13,415 bases of DNA from Candidatus Agrococcus pullicola (GTDB lineage: Bacteria > Actinomycetota > Actinomycetes > Actinomycetales > Microbacteriaceae). The stretch's first letter is position 1. Every line of letters begins with the position of its first letter. Shown piece by piece: positions 1-8,515 of the stretch. The DNA lies in NCBI GenBank assembly GCA_019115685.1, contig DXDC01000389.1:1-13415 (forward strand). The letters run 5' to 3'. Both the position numbers and the translations under genes were made by a program. The notes below the pieces were generated by a model. It did no database searches. It had not been told where the DNA came from and saw only the letters and a program-made list of their open reading frames with translations.

Positions 1-2247
1 AGGGACCCGGACCCCGGCGACCTCGAGAACATGAAGTTCCGGATGGACGGCGGCGAAGCAGAGGGCATCGACGCGACGATCAACGATCAGACGTTCGTCG
101 CCACGGCCGAGACGGATACACCGCCCGGAACGAGAGGCTCGTACCAGATCCTGATCGAGGACCCCGCGGGCAATGTGGTGCCGGGCACCGTGACGGTCGA
201 AGTCGTCGCCTCGACAAGGCCGCTTCCGCAGGCGATCGCCGACTCCGCCGAAACGGATCAGGGCGTCGAGGTGACCGTGAACGTGCTGCAGAACGACTTC
301 AACCCTTTCCAGAACATCGGCGAGTCGTTGAACGTTCGTGACGTGCAGGTGTTGCGTGGTGACGCGATCGGCGCGCCGTCGACGGACGGTACGAACGTGA
401 CGGTCACCCCCGGATCCGACTTCTCCGGGATGCTGACACTGCAGTACACGATCGAGGACGCCACGAAGAACGACGCGAGAACCGCGGTCGGCAACGTCGA
501 GATCAGCGTCCGTGGTCGCCCCGATGCACCGTTGCGGCCGAACGTGAACGCTATCGGAGATGCTCAGGTCACGCTTTCGTGGGCGGCGCCGTCGGCGAAC
601 GGCGCGCCGATCACCGGCTACATCGTCGAGTGGGATGGTGGAGCACAGGAGTGCGGCTCTACGTCGTGCACCGTGACGGGGCTCACGAATGACACGGTCT
701 ACAACTTCCGGATCGTAGCCGTGAACGATGTCGGTGAATCCGATCCCTCGCCCCCGTCGATCGACGCTCGCCCGGATGTGCGCCCCGAGCAGCCGAATGC
801 GCCGAGCGCCGAGCGCGGCGATCAGGAGCTGGACGTGTCGTGGGAGCAGCCGGAGAACCGCGGCTCGAACATCGAGTTCTACATGCTGGAGATCTCACCT
901 CCCGCTCCGGACGGCACCACGCAGCAGCGGGTCGAGAGCACGAACATCACCTGGACCGGTTTGCGCAACGGTACGGGGTACACGTTCAGCGTGCAGGCGC
1001 ACAACAACGCTGATGAGCCGAGCGAGTGGTCGTCGGAATCGCGAGAAACGATTCCTGCGGGCCCGCCGACAGACCCCAGGGAGGTTACCGCAACCACGCA
1101 ATCGGTAGGGAGCGGAGGAGTTCGGCAAGTGTCTGTTAGTTGGCTCCCGTCAGATGGTAACGGCGCCGCTGTTGAAACGTACACAATCACTCCATATCAG
1201 GGTAGTACCGCTTTGGAGAGCAGAACCTTCTCCGCTCCAGTTAGCGGCACGGTGACTCAAACTTTCGAGCTTCCCGTGCATCAGAATCCGTACACTTTCA
1301 GGGTCTATGCGACGAATGATGTCGATAACAGCCAAGTCGTCACAAGCAACGCGGTTCGTGTGGTCAACCCTCCGGGCGCCCCGACAGTGAGCCACGTCTC
1401 CGACTCGGACCGGTATTCGACTATCAACATTCAGGCAGGAGCGCTGAACGGCTATCGTGAGAGTGAACTCTCGTACCAGTATCGAGTCGACAACGGTTCC
1501 TGGCAGTCGGCGAGCGCCGGCAATCAGCGAGTAAACGCCTCGAACGGGGCACACACTGTGCAGGTGCGCACTGTAGGGACGGCCGACGGCGCGTCGACGG
1601 AGAGCGAAACATCGAGCGTTGGTATCCATCCGTATGGGCCGATCGGGAGGCCGAGTGCGAACGCAACTGCCGGGGTCGGTAGCGTGGAGGTCTCGTGGGA
1701 TGCTCCATCCGCGAACGGGCATCCTGTGTCAGTGCGGGTGAACATCAACGGTGGCGGTTGGGAGTCGGTTGGGAACCGTGGTTCAAGGACGGTTAATGCC
1801 TCGAATGGTCAACGGGTCACTATTGAGGTCGAAGCGTCTACAGGGAAGCAGAACAACGGCAACGGCGCCCAGACCACAACAAACGATGCATCCGCCCGGG
1901 GTCTGCAGCCGTCCATCACGCTCACTCGCGGGCCTATTCACGCACAGGGATCATGCAGCGGTGCCAACGGTGAAAACTGCAGATACTTCGAACTGAACTG
2001 GGATGACTTCCCAAGTGGCACCTACAACTTCCAGTGCTACAACACGGGTGACAATACCGGGGGAAACAGCGCATTCCAGACGGGGCAGGTCGTCATTAAC
2101 TCGGCGTCCGGATCCACGACGACCGGAACCACGCGACCGGACGGAACCAACCATCTTTGTTATTCCGGTTTTTCAGGAGACGCCTGGATGGTGGTGTCCG
2201 GCAATGGTGTGAGCGAGGAGACTCCGGTCAGGCGGTGGCCAGGCTGA
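1..2247 (+). CDS. Large secreted Ig-like/fibronectin type III repeat protein (5' end outside window)
   Basis: The frame is open from base 1 and ends at TGA 2245-2247, so only the C-terminal ~748 residues are seen; the ATG at 31 is probably internal. Modules in order: the end of an earlier domain; an Ig/cadherin-like module (nt ~208-513) with the typical VNVLQNDFNPF stretch; FN3 modules at nt ~520-771 and 787-1056 with ITGYIVEW and YNFRIVAVNDVG strands; a third at ~1060-1368; two more divergent ones at ~1372-1629 and ~1636-1905, which share a VNASNG motif; and a terminal domain (~1909-2244) with four Cys, likely disulphide-bonded. No membrane anchor or LPXTG motif occurs at the C-terminus. It is probably a fibre-like surface or secreted protein, equivalent to the FN3 member of PFNA clusters; its ligand is unknown. 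GC content falls after about nt 1080. Module identity is confident; individual boundaries are approximate. Confidence 0.88.
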   Translation, partial: RDPDPGDLENMKFRMDGGEAEGIDATINDQTFVATAETDTPPGTRGSYQILIEDPAGNVVPGTVTVEVVASTRPLPQAIADSAETDQGVEVTVNVLQNDFNPFQNIGESLNVRDVQVLRGDAIGAPSTDGTNVTVTPGSDFSGMLTLQYTIEDATKNDARTAVGNVEISVRGRPDAPLRPNVNAIGDAQVTLSWAAPSANGAPITGYIVEWDGGAQECGSTSCTVTGLTNDTVYNFRIVAVNDVGESDPSPPSIDARPDVRPEQPNAPSAERGDQELDVSWEQPENRGSNIEFYMLEISPPAPDGTTQQRVESTNITWTGLRNGTGYTFSVQAHNNADEPSEWSSESRETIPAGPPTDPREVTATTQSVGSGGVRQVSVSWLPSDGNGAAVETYTITPYQGSTALESRTFSAPVSGTVTQTFELPVHQNPYTFRVYATNDVDNSQVVTSNAVRVVNPPGAPTVSHVSDSDRYSTINIQAGALNGYRESELSYQYRVDNGSWQSASAGNQRVNASNGAHTVQVRTVGTADGASTESETSSVGIHPYGPIGRPSANATAGVGSVEVSWDAPSANGHPVSVRVNINGGGWESVGNRGSRTVNASNGQRVTIEVEASTGKQNNGNGAQTTTNDASARGLQPSITLTRGPIHAQGSCSGANGENCRYFELNWDDFPSGTYNFQCYNTGDNTGGNSAFQTGQVVINSASGSTTTGTTRPDGTNHLCYSGFSGDAWMVVSGNGVSEETPVRRWPG

Positions 2248-2287
2248 TGCGCACTCGCATCGATTACCATGTCAGCGAACCGATTCC

Positions 2288-2294
2288 GAAGGGA
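2288..2294 (+). promoter_or_regulatory. Shine-Dalgarno site of the MoxR gene
   Basis: GAAGGGA ends 8 nt before the GTG at 2303. The next in-frame ATG, at 2309, would be 14 nt away, so this site favours the GTG start. Confidence 0.6.
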
Positions 2295-2302
2295 ACCCCA
2301 TA

Positions 2303-3283
2303 GTGTCAATGCCACTGTCCCAACCGCAGGCCGAATGGTTTGCCGCGACGTTCAAGAAGCTCGTCGACACCGTCGGCGGCGTCGTGCTCGGCAAGGAAGA
2401 TATCATCACGCTCGCGTTCATCACGATGCTCGCGGAGGGCCACCTGCTGCTCGAGGACGCCCCCGGAACGGGGAAGACGCAGCTCGCGAAGTCCATGGCG
2501 GCAACGGTGCAGGGGAGCCACAAGCGCATCCAGTTCACGCCCGACCTGCTGCCGAGCGACGTGACCGGCGTTACGGTCTACGACCAGCAGAAGAACGAGT
2601 TCAGCTTCCACAAGGGAGCCGTGTTCGCTTCGATTCTGCTGGCCGACGAGATCAACCGTGCATCGCCGAAGACGCAGTCGGCGCTGTTGGAGGTCATGGA
2701 GGAAGGCCGCGTGACGGCGGAGGGTGAATCGCACGAGGTGGAGCGCCCCTTCATGGTGATCGCCACGCAGAACCCCGTTGAGCAGGCCGGTACGTACCGG
2801 TTGCCGGAGGCGCAGCTCGACCGCTTCCTGATGAAGACCTCGATCGGCTACCCGGGCGTGACGCAGACGATCGACATTCTCGCCGGCGCGGCGAACCGGA
2901 ATGCATCGGGCGGCATCAGCCCCGTCATCACGACGAATGCGATCGCCGAGATGATCGACCTCGCGGGGACAGTGCACGTCGCCCCCGCCGTACTCCAGTA
3001 CATTGCCGAACTCGCCGACCACACTCGTAATAACAAGGATGCCCGGCTCGGTGTGTCGGTTCGCGGTGCCATGGCTCTCACCCGCGCCGTCAAGGCTCGC
3101 GCTGCGAGCCGCGGCCGCAACTACGTGCTGCCGGACGACGTCGAGGACCTCGCCCGGCCCGTGCTGGCCCACAGAATCGTGCTGGACCCGGAGGCCGAGT
3201 TCAACGGTGTGAGCGGAAATGACATCGTCGACAAGGCGATCGCCGAAGTCAGTGCGCCGCAGGAACGAGAAGTGTCGGCCTGA
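2303..3283 (+). CDS. MoxR-family AAA+ ATPase
   Basis: A 326-residue MoxR-type AAA+ ATPase, the normal family length. Visible motifs: Walker A APGTGKT (residues 53-59), Walker [10 protein letters not shown] (112-120, acidic pair D115-E116), sensor 1 IATQNP (153-158), the LPEAQLDRF arginine-finger region (167-175) and sensor 2 GVSVRG (250-255, R254). All catalytic residues are present, so it should be active. MoxR proteins are chaperone-like ATPases, usually encoded beside DUF58 proteins that are thought to be their partners or substrates; that pairing is seen here. The GTG start is chosen for its Shine-Dalgarno spacing. It follows the FN3 gene after 55 nt and its TGA overlaps the DUF58 ATG by one base, so the two are probably translationally coupled. 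It is cytoplasmic. It corresponds to the AAA-ATPase of the PFNA cluster. Confidence 0.95.
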   Translation: MSMPLSQPQAEWFAATFKKLVDTVGGVVLGKEDIITLAFITMLAEGHLLLEDAPGTGKTQLAKSMAATVQGSHKRIQFTPDLLPSDVTGVTVYDQQKNEFSFHKGAVFASILLADEINRASPKTQSALLEVMEEGRVTAEGESHEVERPFMVIATQNPVEQAGTYRLPEAQLDRFLMKTSIGYPGVTQTIDILAGAANRNASGGISPVITTNAIAEMIDLAGTVHVAPAVLQYIAELADHTRNNKDARLGVSVRGAMALTRAVKARAASRGRNYVLPDDVEDLARPVLAHRIVLDPEAEFNGVSGNDIVDKAIAEVSAPQEREVSA

Positions 3284-4617
3284 TGCCCGAAGCCGACCGA
3301 GACACGGGGAGTGCGACTCGATCGCGTTTCCTCACGATGGTGAGGCAGACGCAGGCGAGATTCTCCGGTGACACCCGGGAGTCCGAGCTGCGCGCGAACG
3401 ACGCTCCGACGCTGCGCGAGCGCGCGAGCGCGTTGTGGCGACGATGGAGCAGCCTCATAGCTCCGTATCTGGAGCCCGTCACGGGTCTCGGCTGGCTCGC
3501 GCTCGCGGTCGGTGTCAGCGCAACAGTTTTCGGTTTGATCTTCGGCTGGCGCGAAGTCATCGTCGCGGGCCTGGCAGCGCTCGCGCTGCTCGCGATCGCG
3601 GTACTGTTCGTGCTGGGGCGAACGCAGTATCGCATCGAACTCGACCTCGCGTATACGCGCGTTGTCGTCGGTGAGCGCGCGCTGGGCCGGATCGAGATCC
3701 ACGCAGCATCCAACCGATCGCTCCCTCCTGCCGCGATCGAGGTTCCCGTGGGCGATGCTGTGGCGACCTTCGACCTGCCGCGAATGGCACCGGGCGATGT
3801 GCACGAGGACATCTTCGCCATCCCCACCAGGCGCCGGGCCGTTCTGCAGGTGGGCCCCGTGCGCAGCGTTCGCGCGGACCCGCTCGGGCTGCTGCGCCGT
3901 CAGGTGCGCTGGACGGACCCCGTCGAACTGTTCGTGCATCCCAAGACCGTGCATCTCGACGCGACGTCGGTCGGTCTGATCCGCGACCTCGAGGGCATCT
4001 CCTCGCGCGAACTGACCGACAGCGACATCTCCTTCCACGCGCTGCGCGAGTACGCTCCCGGCGATGACCGCCGCTACATCCACTGGAAGTCGACAGCGCG
4101 AACGGGCAAGCTGATGGTGCGGCAGTTCGAACAGACGAAGCGTTCGATTCTGGCGCTCGGGCTCAGCACCAACGCACACGACTACGTCGACCCGGAGGAG
4201 TTCGAAGTCTCGATCAGCGTGCTCGGCTCGCTCGGGCTGCAGGCGATTCGTGACGAAATGAACGTTTCGGTCGTGACTTCCAAGACGCCCGTCTCGACGA
4301 TCCACCCCAAGCGGATGCTCGATGCGCTAAGCCGACTCGACTACGGCAGCAGACACGCGAACTTCCTGCAGCTTGCAGCGAAAATCGGGCGCGAGCACAC
4401 GGATGCGTCCCTCATCGTGTTGCACGCGGGCACGGGCGTCTCAGCTGACGACATCCGGCGCGCCAAACTGCTCCTGCCGCCGCAGGCGAGGGCCGTCGTT
4501 GTGCAGGCGAACCCCGAAGCGGGCGTCAGCATCCGAGAGCTCGGTGGCGCGCAGTTGCTCGTCATCGACGAAGTCGAATCGCTGCCAAGGCTGCTGCGGG
4601 CGGTGAGCGAAGCGTGA
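3283..4617 (+). CDS. DUF58 domain-containing membrane protein
   Basis: 444 residues. A basic cytoplasmic N-terminal stretch (1-~65) is followed by two adjacent hydrophobic helices (about 68-88 and 91-111). The soluble part contains the DUF58 signature around residues 251-283 ([20 protein letters not shown], then a [10 protein letters not shown] segment). DUF58 proteins combine a beta-rich region with a von Willebrand A-like fold and are regularly found with MoxR ATPases and transglutaminase-like proteins; the molecular role is not established. It starts at the ATG within TGATG at the end of the MoxR gene, with no strong Shine-Dalgarno of its own, which points to translation by coupling. Its stop overlaps the next gene's GTG by 4 nt. 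Family assignment is secure; function is inferred from context. Confidence 0.93.
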   Translation: MPEADRDTGSATRSRFLTMVRQTQARFSGDTRESELRANDAPTLRERASALWRRWSSLIAPYLEPVTGLGWLALAVGVSATVFGLIFGWREVIVAGLAALALLAIAVLFVLGRTQYRIELDLAYTRVVVGERALGRIEIHAASNRSLPPAAIEVPVGDAVATFDLPRMAPGDVHEDIFAIPTRRRAVLQVGPVRSVRADPLGLLRRQVRWTDPVELFVHPKTVHLDATSVGLIRDLEGISSRELTDSDISFHALREYAPGDDRRYIHWKSTARTGKLMVRQFEQTKRSILALGLSTNAHDYVDPEEFEVSISVLGSLGLQAIRDEMNVSVVTSKTPVSTIHPKRMLDALSRLDYGSRHANFLQLAAKIGREHTDASLIVLHAGTGVSADDIRRAKLLLPPQARAVVVQANPEAGVSIRELGGAQLLVIDEVESLPRLLRAVSEA

Positions 4618-6923
4618 CCCGCAAATCCCTCCTGCAGTCGAGCCGCATCCGCAAGAGCATCGATCTCGCGGTCATGTTCGTCCTGTTCTCGCTCGTCACA
4701 CTCACGTTCGGGCCAGTCTTCGGCGGCTTCCAATACCTCATCGCCGGTATTGGCGGGGCTGCTGTCGGTATCGGCGTCGGCGTCCTGACGTCGTCGGGCC
4801 CGTTCAAGGGGTGGCTCTATACGACAGCGGGAGTCGTGCTTGCATACGTAGTCTTCGGCGTCGCGCTCGCGGTCCCGTCGAAAGCGCTCTGGGGTTTCCT
4901 GCCAACACTGAGCGGGCTCCGCGATCTAATGCTGGGCATCGTCTTCTCGTGGAAGGAAGTGCTGACGGCCGAACCGCCAGTCGGCACATTCGCCGGGCTG
5001 CTGACGGTGCCGTTCCTGACGATGCTGGTCTGCTCATCGCTGTCGACGGTGTTCGCGCTGCGGATGAGAAAGTACGCGCTGTGGGCGGTAGCACCCGTCT
5101 TCGCAGCGCTGGTCATCGGCATCGTCTTCGGTACGAAGATGGTCGCGCTCCCCTGGCTGATCGGCGTCGCCGTCGTGGTCATCGCGCTCGCATGGTCGTC
5201 GTGGCGCATGCACATGTTCCGGAAGTCTCTCGCCGAGGAGACGGCACTCGATATCACCGACGCGCGTCGGTTGCAGAAAACGCAGGGGCGCAAGCGTCTG
5301 CTCGGCGCCACCGCGATGCTCGTCGGCGCCGCAGTGCTCGGATCCAGCGCAACCTTCGCCGTCGAACCGACGAATCGCAGCATCCTGCGCGATGTCGTAG
5401 AGCCGCCCGTCGATGTCGAACAGTATCCCAGCCCCCTTGCCGGCTACCGGGGATGGATCAAGAATTACGAGAACGAAACACTCATGACCGTCGAGGGGAT
5501 GCCGGCCGACGCCCGACTGCGCATCGCCACCATGGACTACCACGACGGCGACGTGTACGCAGTGGCGGGAGCCAGAGAATCGGGCAGCTCGGGCTCGTAC
5601 TCCCGGATCGGCGATCGGGTGGAGGGCGCCGCGGAGGGCGAGCCCGCAACCGTCAGGGTCGAAATCGACCAGTACTCGGGTATCTGGCTGCCGACCACCG
5701 GCTCGCTGCAGTCGATGGAGTTCGAGGGAGACCGCGCGCCGACCCTGCACAACTCCCTGCACTACAACGGCTCGACGGACAGTGCGATCGTGACACAGCA
5801 GTTGCGGCAGGGAGACGCGTACGAATTCACTACGTTCGTTTCCGCGCCTCCGGACCAAGACGACCTCCGCGGTGTCGAGATCCTCGATGTCGATGTCCCC
5901 CGCGCCGAACAGATACCCGACCTGCTGCAAGCGTGGGTGGCTACGCACGCCGAGGGCAACACCACCCTCGAGATCATTCAGTCGCTGGAGCAAAGACTGC
6001 AAGCGGGGGCGTTCAGCCACGGACTGGAATCGGACGAGCACACTTCTCTCGCCGGTCACAGCCTCTACCGGCTCGACACCATGTTCCGTGGAGACATCCC
6101 GCTCGGAGACGACGAGCAGTACGCGGTAGCGTTCGCGCTGGCGATGCAGCAGATCGGCGTGCCGGCGCGCGTCGTCATGGGGCTGTACCCGAATGACGAG
6201 TTCACCGGCTCGTCGGAGCCGGTGAACCTACGGGGTACCGACATGCACGCGTGGGTGGAGATTCCGTTCGCGGGCTACGGGTGGGTTCCCTTCAATCCCA
6301 CTCCTCCGGAAGACAACACCGAGATCGAGCCCGAGCCCGAGCCGGAACCGGATCCGAGACCGCAGGTGCTGCAGCCACCGCAGCCGCCCGAGGAACCGGC
6401 CGAGCTGACCCCGGAAGTGCAACCCGACCAGGGCGAAGAGATCGAGGACGACGACTCCTTCAACTGGGTGCCGATCCTCATGACCGTGCTGATCTCGCTC
6501 CTGGCGATACTGCTGCTGCTCTCTCCCTTCATTATCGTCGGTGTGATGAAGCTCGCACGCAGGAAGCGAAGACGCGAAGCGAGTGACCCGTCTTCGAGGC
6601 TTTCGGGAGGGTGGCACGAGGTCGTCGACCAGGCTGTGGACCTCGGGCTGGATGTTCCCGGAGGCGTCACGAGAACGACAGTGGCGGCATCCGTCGGTGA
6701 ACGATATCCGGAGTCGCGCGCCGTATCCATCGGTGCCTATGTGGACGAGCGCGTCTTCGGGCCCGAGCGGCCGGGAGACGAGGAAGTCGAGGCGTTCTGG
6801 AGCGACGTCGAGCAAAGCCTCACCGCAATGCGGGGTGAGGCCTCGCGCTGGGAGCGGTTGAAGTCGAAGTTGTCCATCCGTTCCTTCCTGCGGCATGCTC
6901 GTTCTCGGAGGAGAAAACGATGA
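4614..6923 (+). CDS. TgpA-like membrane protein with degenerate transglutaminase-like domain and DUF4129-like tail
   Basis: 769 residues. Seven hydrophobic helices (about 17-35, 39-60, 66-88, 124-147, 153-172, 176-195, 228-249) precede an extracytoplasmic region (250-617). One more helix (618-644) leads to a basic cytoplasmic tail (645-769) resembling DUF4129. Positive loops agree with this topology. The transglutaminase core is at ~480-565: [11 protein letters not shown] (498-508), VPARVVMGL (516-524), DMHAWVE (543-549) and [10 protein letters not shown] (556-565). The catalytic Cys of the usual GDCEQFA-type motif is Asp500, and the Asp of WVPxDPT is Asn561; only His545 of the triad remains. 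It is therefore probably a non-catalytic or altered-activity relative. A Glu-Pro-rich linker (565-612) separates the core from the last helix. The GTG start overlaps the DUF58 stop by 4 nt. It matches the 'tgm' position of PFNA clusters. Confidence 0.92.
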   Translation: MTRKSLLQSSRIRKSIDLAVMFVLFSLVTLTFGPVFGGFQYLIAGIGGAAVGIGVGVLTSSGPFKGWLYTTAGVVLAYVVFGVALAVPSKALWGFLPTLSGLRDLMLGIVFSWKEVLTAEPPVGTFAGLLTVPFLTMLVCSSLSTVFALRMRKYALWAVAPVFAALVIGIVFGTKMVALPWLIGVAVVVIALAWSSWRMHMFRKSLAEETALDITDARRLQKTQGRKRLLGATAMLVGAAVLGSSATFAVEPTNRSILRDVVEPPVDVEQYPSPLAGYRGWIKNYENETLMTVEGMPADARLRIATMDYHDGDVYAVAGARESGSSGSYSRIGDRVEGAAEGEPATVRVEIDQYSGIWLPTTGSLQSMEFEGDRAPTLHNSLHYNGSTDSAIVTQQLRQGDAYEFTTFVSAPPDQDDLRGVEILDVDVPRAEQIPDLLQAWVATHAEGNTTLEIIQSLEQRLQAGAFSHGLESDEHTSLAGHSLYRLDTMFRGDIPLGDDEQYAVAFALAMQQIGVPARVVMGLYPNDEFTGSSEPVNLRGTDMHAWVEIPFAGYGWVPFNPTPPEDNTEIEPEPEPEPDPRPQVLQPPQPPEEPAELTPEVQPDQGEEIEDDDSFNWVPILMTVLISLLAILLLLSPFIIVGVMKLARRKRRREASDPSSRLSGGWHEVVDQAVDLGLDVPGGVTRTTVAASVGERYPESRAVSIGAYVDERVFGPERPGDEEVEAFWSDVEQSLTAMRGEASRWERLKSKLSIRSFLRHARSRRRKR
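6327..6350 (+). repeat. Coding hexanucleotide repeat for (Glu-Pro)x4
   Basis: Four near-identical six-base units (GAGCCC, GAGCCC, GAGCCG, GAACCG) encode Glu-Pro repeats just after the transglutaminase-like core. The stretch probably forms a stiff extended spacer between the extracytoplasmic domain and the last membrane helix. Such repeats can vary in copy number between strains. Confidence 0.6.
6907..6913 (+). promoter_or_regulatory. Shine-Dalgarno site of the RDD-FHA gene
   Basis: A near-consensus GGAGGAG lies inside the end of the TgpA-like gene, 6 nt before the ATG at 6920. It is one of the strongest ribosome binding sites in the window, so the RDD-FHA gene need not rely only on coupling. 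Confidence 0.75.
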
Positions 6924-8497
6924 TTTGGGAGATCGACGACAAGAAGAAGGTCATAGAAGGTCTCGACGAGGACGGCAATCCCGACCCCGAGTATGCGGCG
7001 AAGCTCGGGCTCGTGGCCGCGCCGTACGGTAGACGGGCGCTCGCTTCGATCATCGAATTCGTGCTCTACGGATTGCTCATCTCGCCGTATGTGATCTTCG
7101 TCGTGCCGTACCTGGTCAACATCCTGACCGGCATGCTCGACGTGTACGGCTTCGTGCAGCACCCGAGCTTCATTCTTATTCTGCTCGTGTGGCTGTTCTC
7201 CTTCGTACTCACGCTTGCGTTCATGATCGTGCAGGTTTCGCTGCACGGGAAGAAGGGCGTCACGATAGGCAAGGCCTTCGTCGGCATCCGCTCGGTGAAC
7301 GTGAAGACGCTCGAAGCGCCCGGATTCTGGCGTGCCGTGTGGCGAGCGCTCCTGATGAGCATGGTCTTCTACGTACCGATCATCGGACCCGCGCTCTTCT
7401 TCGTTTCGCCGTTCTTCGACCAGCAGCGCCGTCGGCGAGGGTGGCTGGACTACGCCGGCGGTACCTGGTTCGTCGACATCCGACGCGGGCTGAACCCCTA
7501 CGACAGAAAGCGGATGCGGATCGCCCGCAAGAATGCCAAGGTCGAGCTCAACGATGACGAAGAGCAGCTGCCCTCGCTGGCTACCGAGGCCGTCGAGCGT
7601 GAGCCCGTGCAGTACGTACCATCGGCGAGACGGAGCGGTGGTGTTCTCGGCGCATCCGTTCCGGAGCCCAGCCCTTCGGCTCCGGCTTCCACAACGAGCC
7701 AGAACAGCCCACCCGCTCCTGCGGCTCCCGCGCCCTCTCCTGCGGCTCCCGTTTCGGCACCCTCTGCAGCCCGTCCCATCGCATCCGTGCCTCAGCAGGC
7801 CGAACCCTACCGGCCCGGTTCGCTGAGCGGACGCGAGCCTTCGCAGCAGCGAGCTCAGCCTCCTCAGAGCCCGACGCCGCAAGCACCCCCTCAGACGCCA
7901 CCCCCGCACGCGGCGCCCCCTCAAGTCGGGCGGCAACCCGCGTCCGAACAGTACGTGCCCCGGCAACCGTCGGTTCCCCCTCCCGGCACCCCCGGCCAGG
8001 AGCAGCCGTCGCCGCATCAACAGCAACAGCCGGCACCCGTGCAGCCGTCGGCGCCCTCTAGCGCACCCCCGGTCGTTCCGGGCCCGCTCGACGGCGACAC
8101 GGTCATGCACGCATCGCCCGGACTCGAAGACGATGTCGCGGAAACCCGTATCGCCGGGCGACGCTCGGCGGCGGTGGCGACGATTGCCCTCGACACGGGC
8201 GAGACGTTCGAGTTGGAGGGAAGCGCACTCCTCGGCCGTAATCCGCGCGCCGGAGCCGACGAGAACATCGCGCACGCACTCCCCATCGCCGACCCTTCGC
8301 ATTCGATTTCGAAGACGCACCTGCTACTCGAAGTCAACGGCTCGAAGGTGTTCGCGGTAGACCGGCATTCAACGAACGGTTCGTCGCTGGAGAGGTCTGG
8401 ACAAGTGGTGAATCTGCCACCGGGGCTTCGTGTCGAACTGTTCGGAGACGATATCGTTCGATTTGGAGACCGTTCCTTGCGGTTTCAGTTTACATAG
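6920..8497 (+). CDS. RDD family membrane protein with C-terminal FHA domain
   Basis: 525 residues. The RDD domain (about 34-190) has three hydrophobic helices (~43-66, 83-107, 143-166), the Arg pair at 38-39, and the characteristic GKKGVTIGKAFVGIRSV segment (110-126). A low-complexity Pro/Ala/Gln/Ser linker (about 246-393) leads to an FHA domain (420-524). The phosphothreonine-binding residues look intact: GRNP (R440), SISKTH (S464, H467) and STNG (N486-G487). Two candidate phospho-acceptor threonines precede the FHA: T394 in GDTVMHA and T409 in AETRIAG. FHA domains bind phosphothreonine, so this is probably a membrane-anchored adaptor for the nearby kinase; the role of the RDD part is unknown. 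ATG 6920 overlaps the previous stop (ATGA). TAG 8495-8497 is followed closely by the next gene. Confidence 0.93.
   Translation: MIWEIDDKKKVIEGLDEDGNPDPEYAAKLGLVAAPYGRRALASIIEFVLYGLLISPYVIFVVPYLVNILTGMLDVYGFVQHPSFILILLVWLFSFVLTLAFMIVQVSLHGKKGVTIGKAFVGIRSVNVKTLEAPGFWRAVWRALLMSMVFYVPIIGPALFFVSPFFDQQRRRRGWLDYAGGTWFVDIRRGLNPYDRKRMRIARKNAKVELNDDEEQLPSLATEAVEREPVQYVPSARRSGGVLGASVPEPSPSAPASTTSQNSPPAPAAPAPSPAAPVSAPSAARPIASVPQQAEPYRPGSLSGREPSQQRAQPPQSPTPQAPPQTPPPHAAPPQVGRQPASEQYVPRQPSVPPPGTPGQEQPSPHQQQQPAPVQPSAPSSAPPVVPGPLDGDTVMHASPGLEDDVAETRIAGRRSAAVATIALDTGETFELEGSALLGRNPRAGADENIAHALPIADPSHSISKTHLLLEVNGSKVFAVDRHSTNGSSLERSGQVVNLPPGLRVELFGDDIVRFGDRSLRFQFT
7717..7751 (+). repeat. 14-nt direct repeat in the Pro/Ala linker of the RDD-FHA gene
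   Basis: TCCTGCGGCTCCCG occurs at 7717-7730 and again at 7738-7751, a 21-nt (seven-codon) period. It encodes PAAP-type linker units and is consistent with linker growth by slippage or duplication. Confidence 0.6.
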
Positions 8498-8503
8498 GTG
8501 GAC

Positions 8504-8511
8504 AAGGGGGG
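8504..8511 (+). promoter_or_regulatory. Shine-Dalgarno site of the zinc-ribbon FHA gene
   Basis: AAGGGGGG lies just upstream of two tandem ATG codons (8516 and 8519). It falls downstream of the in-frame GTG at 8498, which itself has no good upstream site, so the real start is probably one of the ATGs. Confidence 0.6.
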
Positions 8512-8515
8512 CGTC

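Noticed and set aside
2248..2302. Promoter or terminator in the 55-nt gap before the MoxR gene
   Set aside because: No convincing -35/-10 pair and no hairpin with a T run could be seen; only the Shine-Dalgarno site is supportable.
4811..6196. Alternative plus-strand frame of about 461 codons inside the TgpA-like gene
   Set aside because: The Arg-rich translation has no recognisable domain, whereas the overlapping frame has clear membrane helices and a transglutaminase-like core.
6737..8320. Minus-strand open frame of about 527 codons
   Set aside because: It is antisense to the TgpA-like and RDD-FHA genes; the product is low complexity (Arg/Gly-rich) and comes from the Pro/Ala linker read backwards.
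8498..8515. GTG at 8498 as the start of the zinc-ribbon FHA protein
   Set aside because: It has no good Shine-Dalgarno upstream, and the AAGGGGGG site at 8504-8511 lies downstream of it, pointing to ATG 8516 or 8519.
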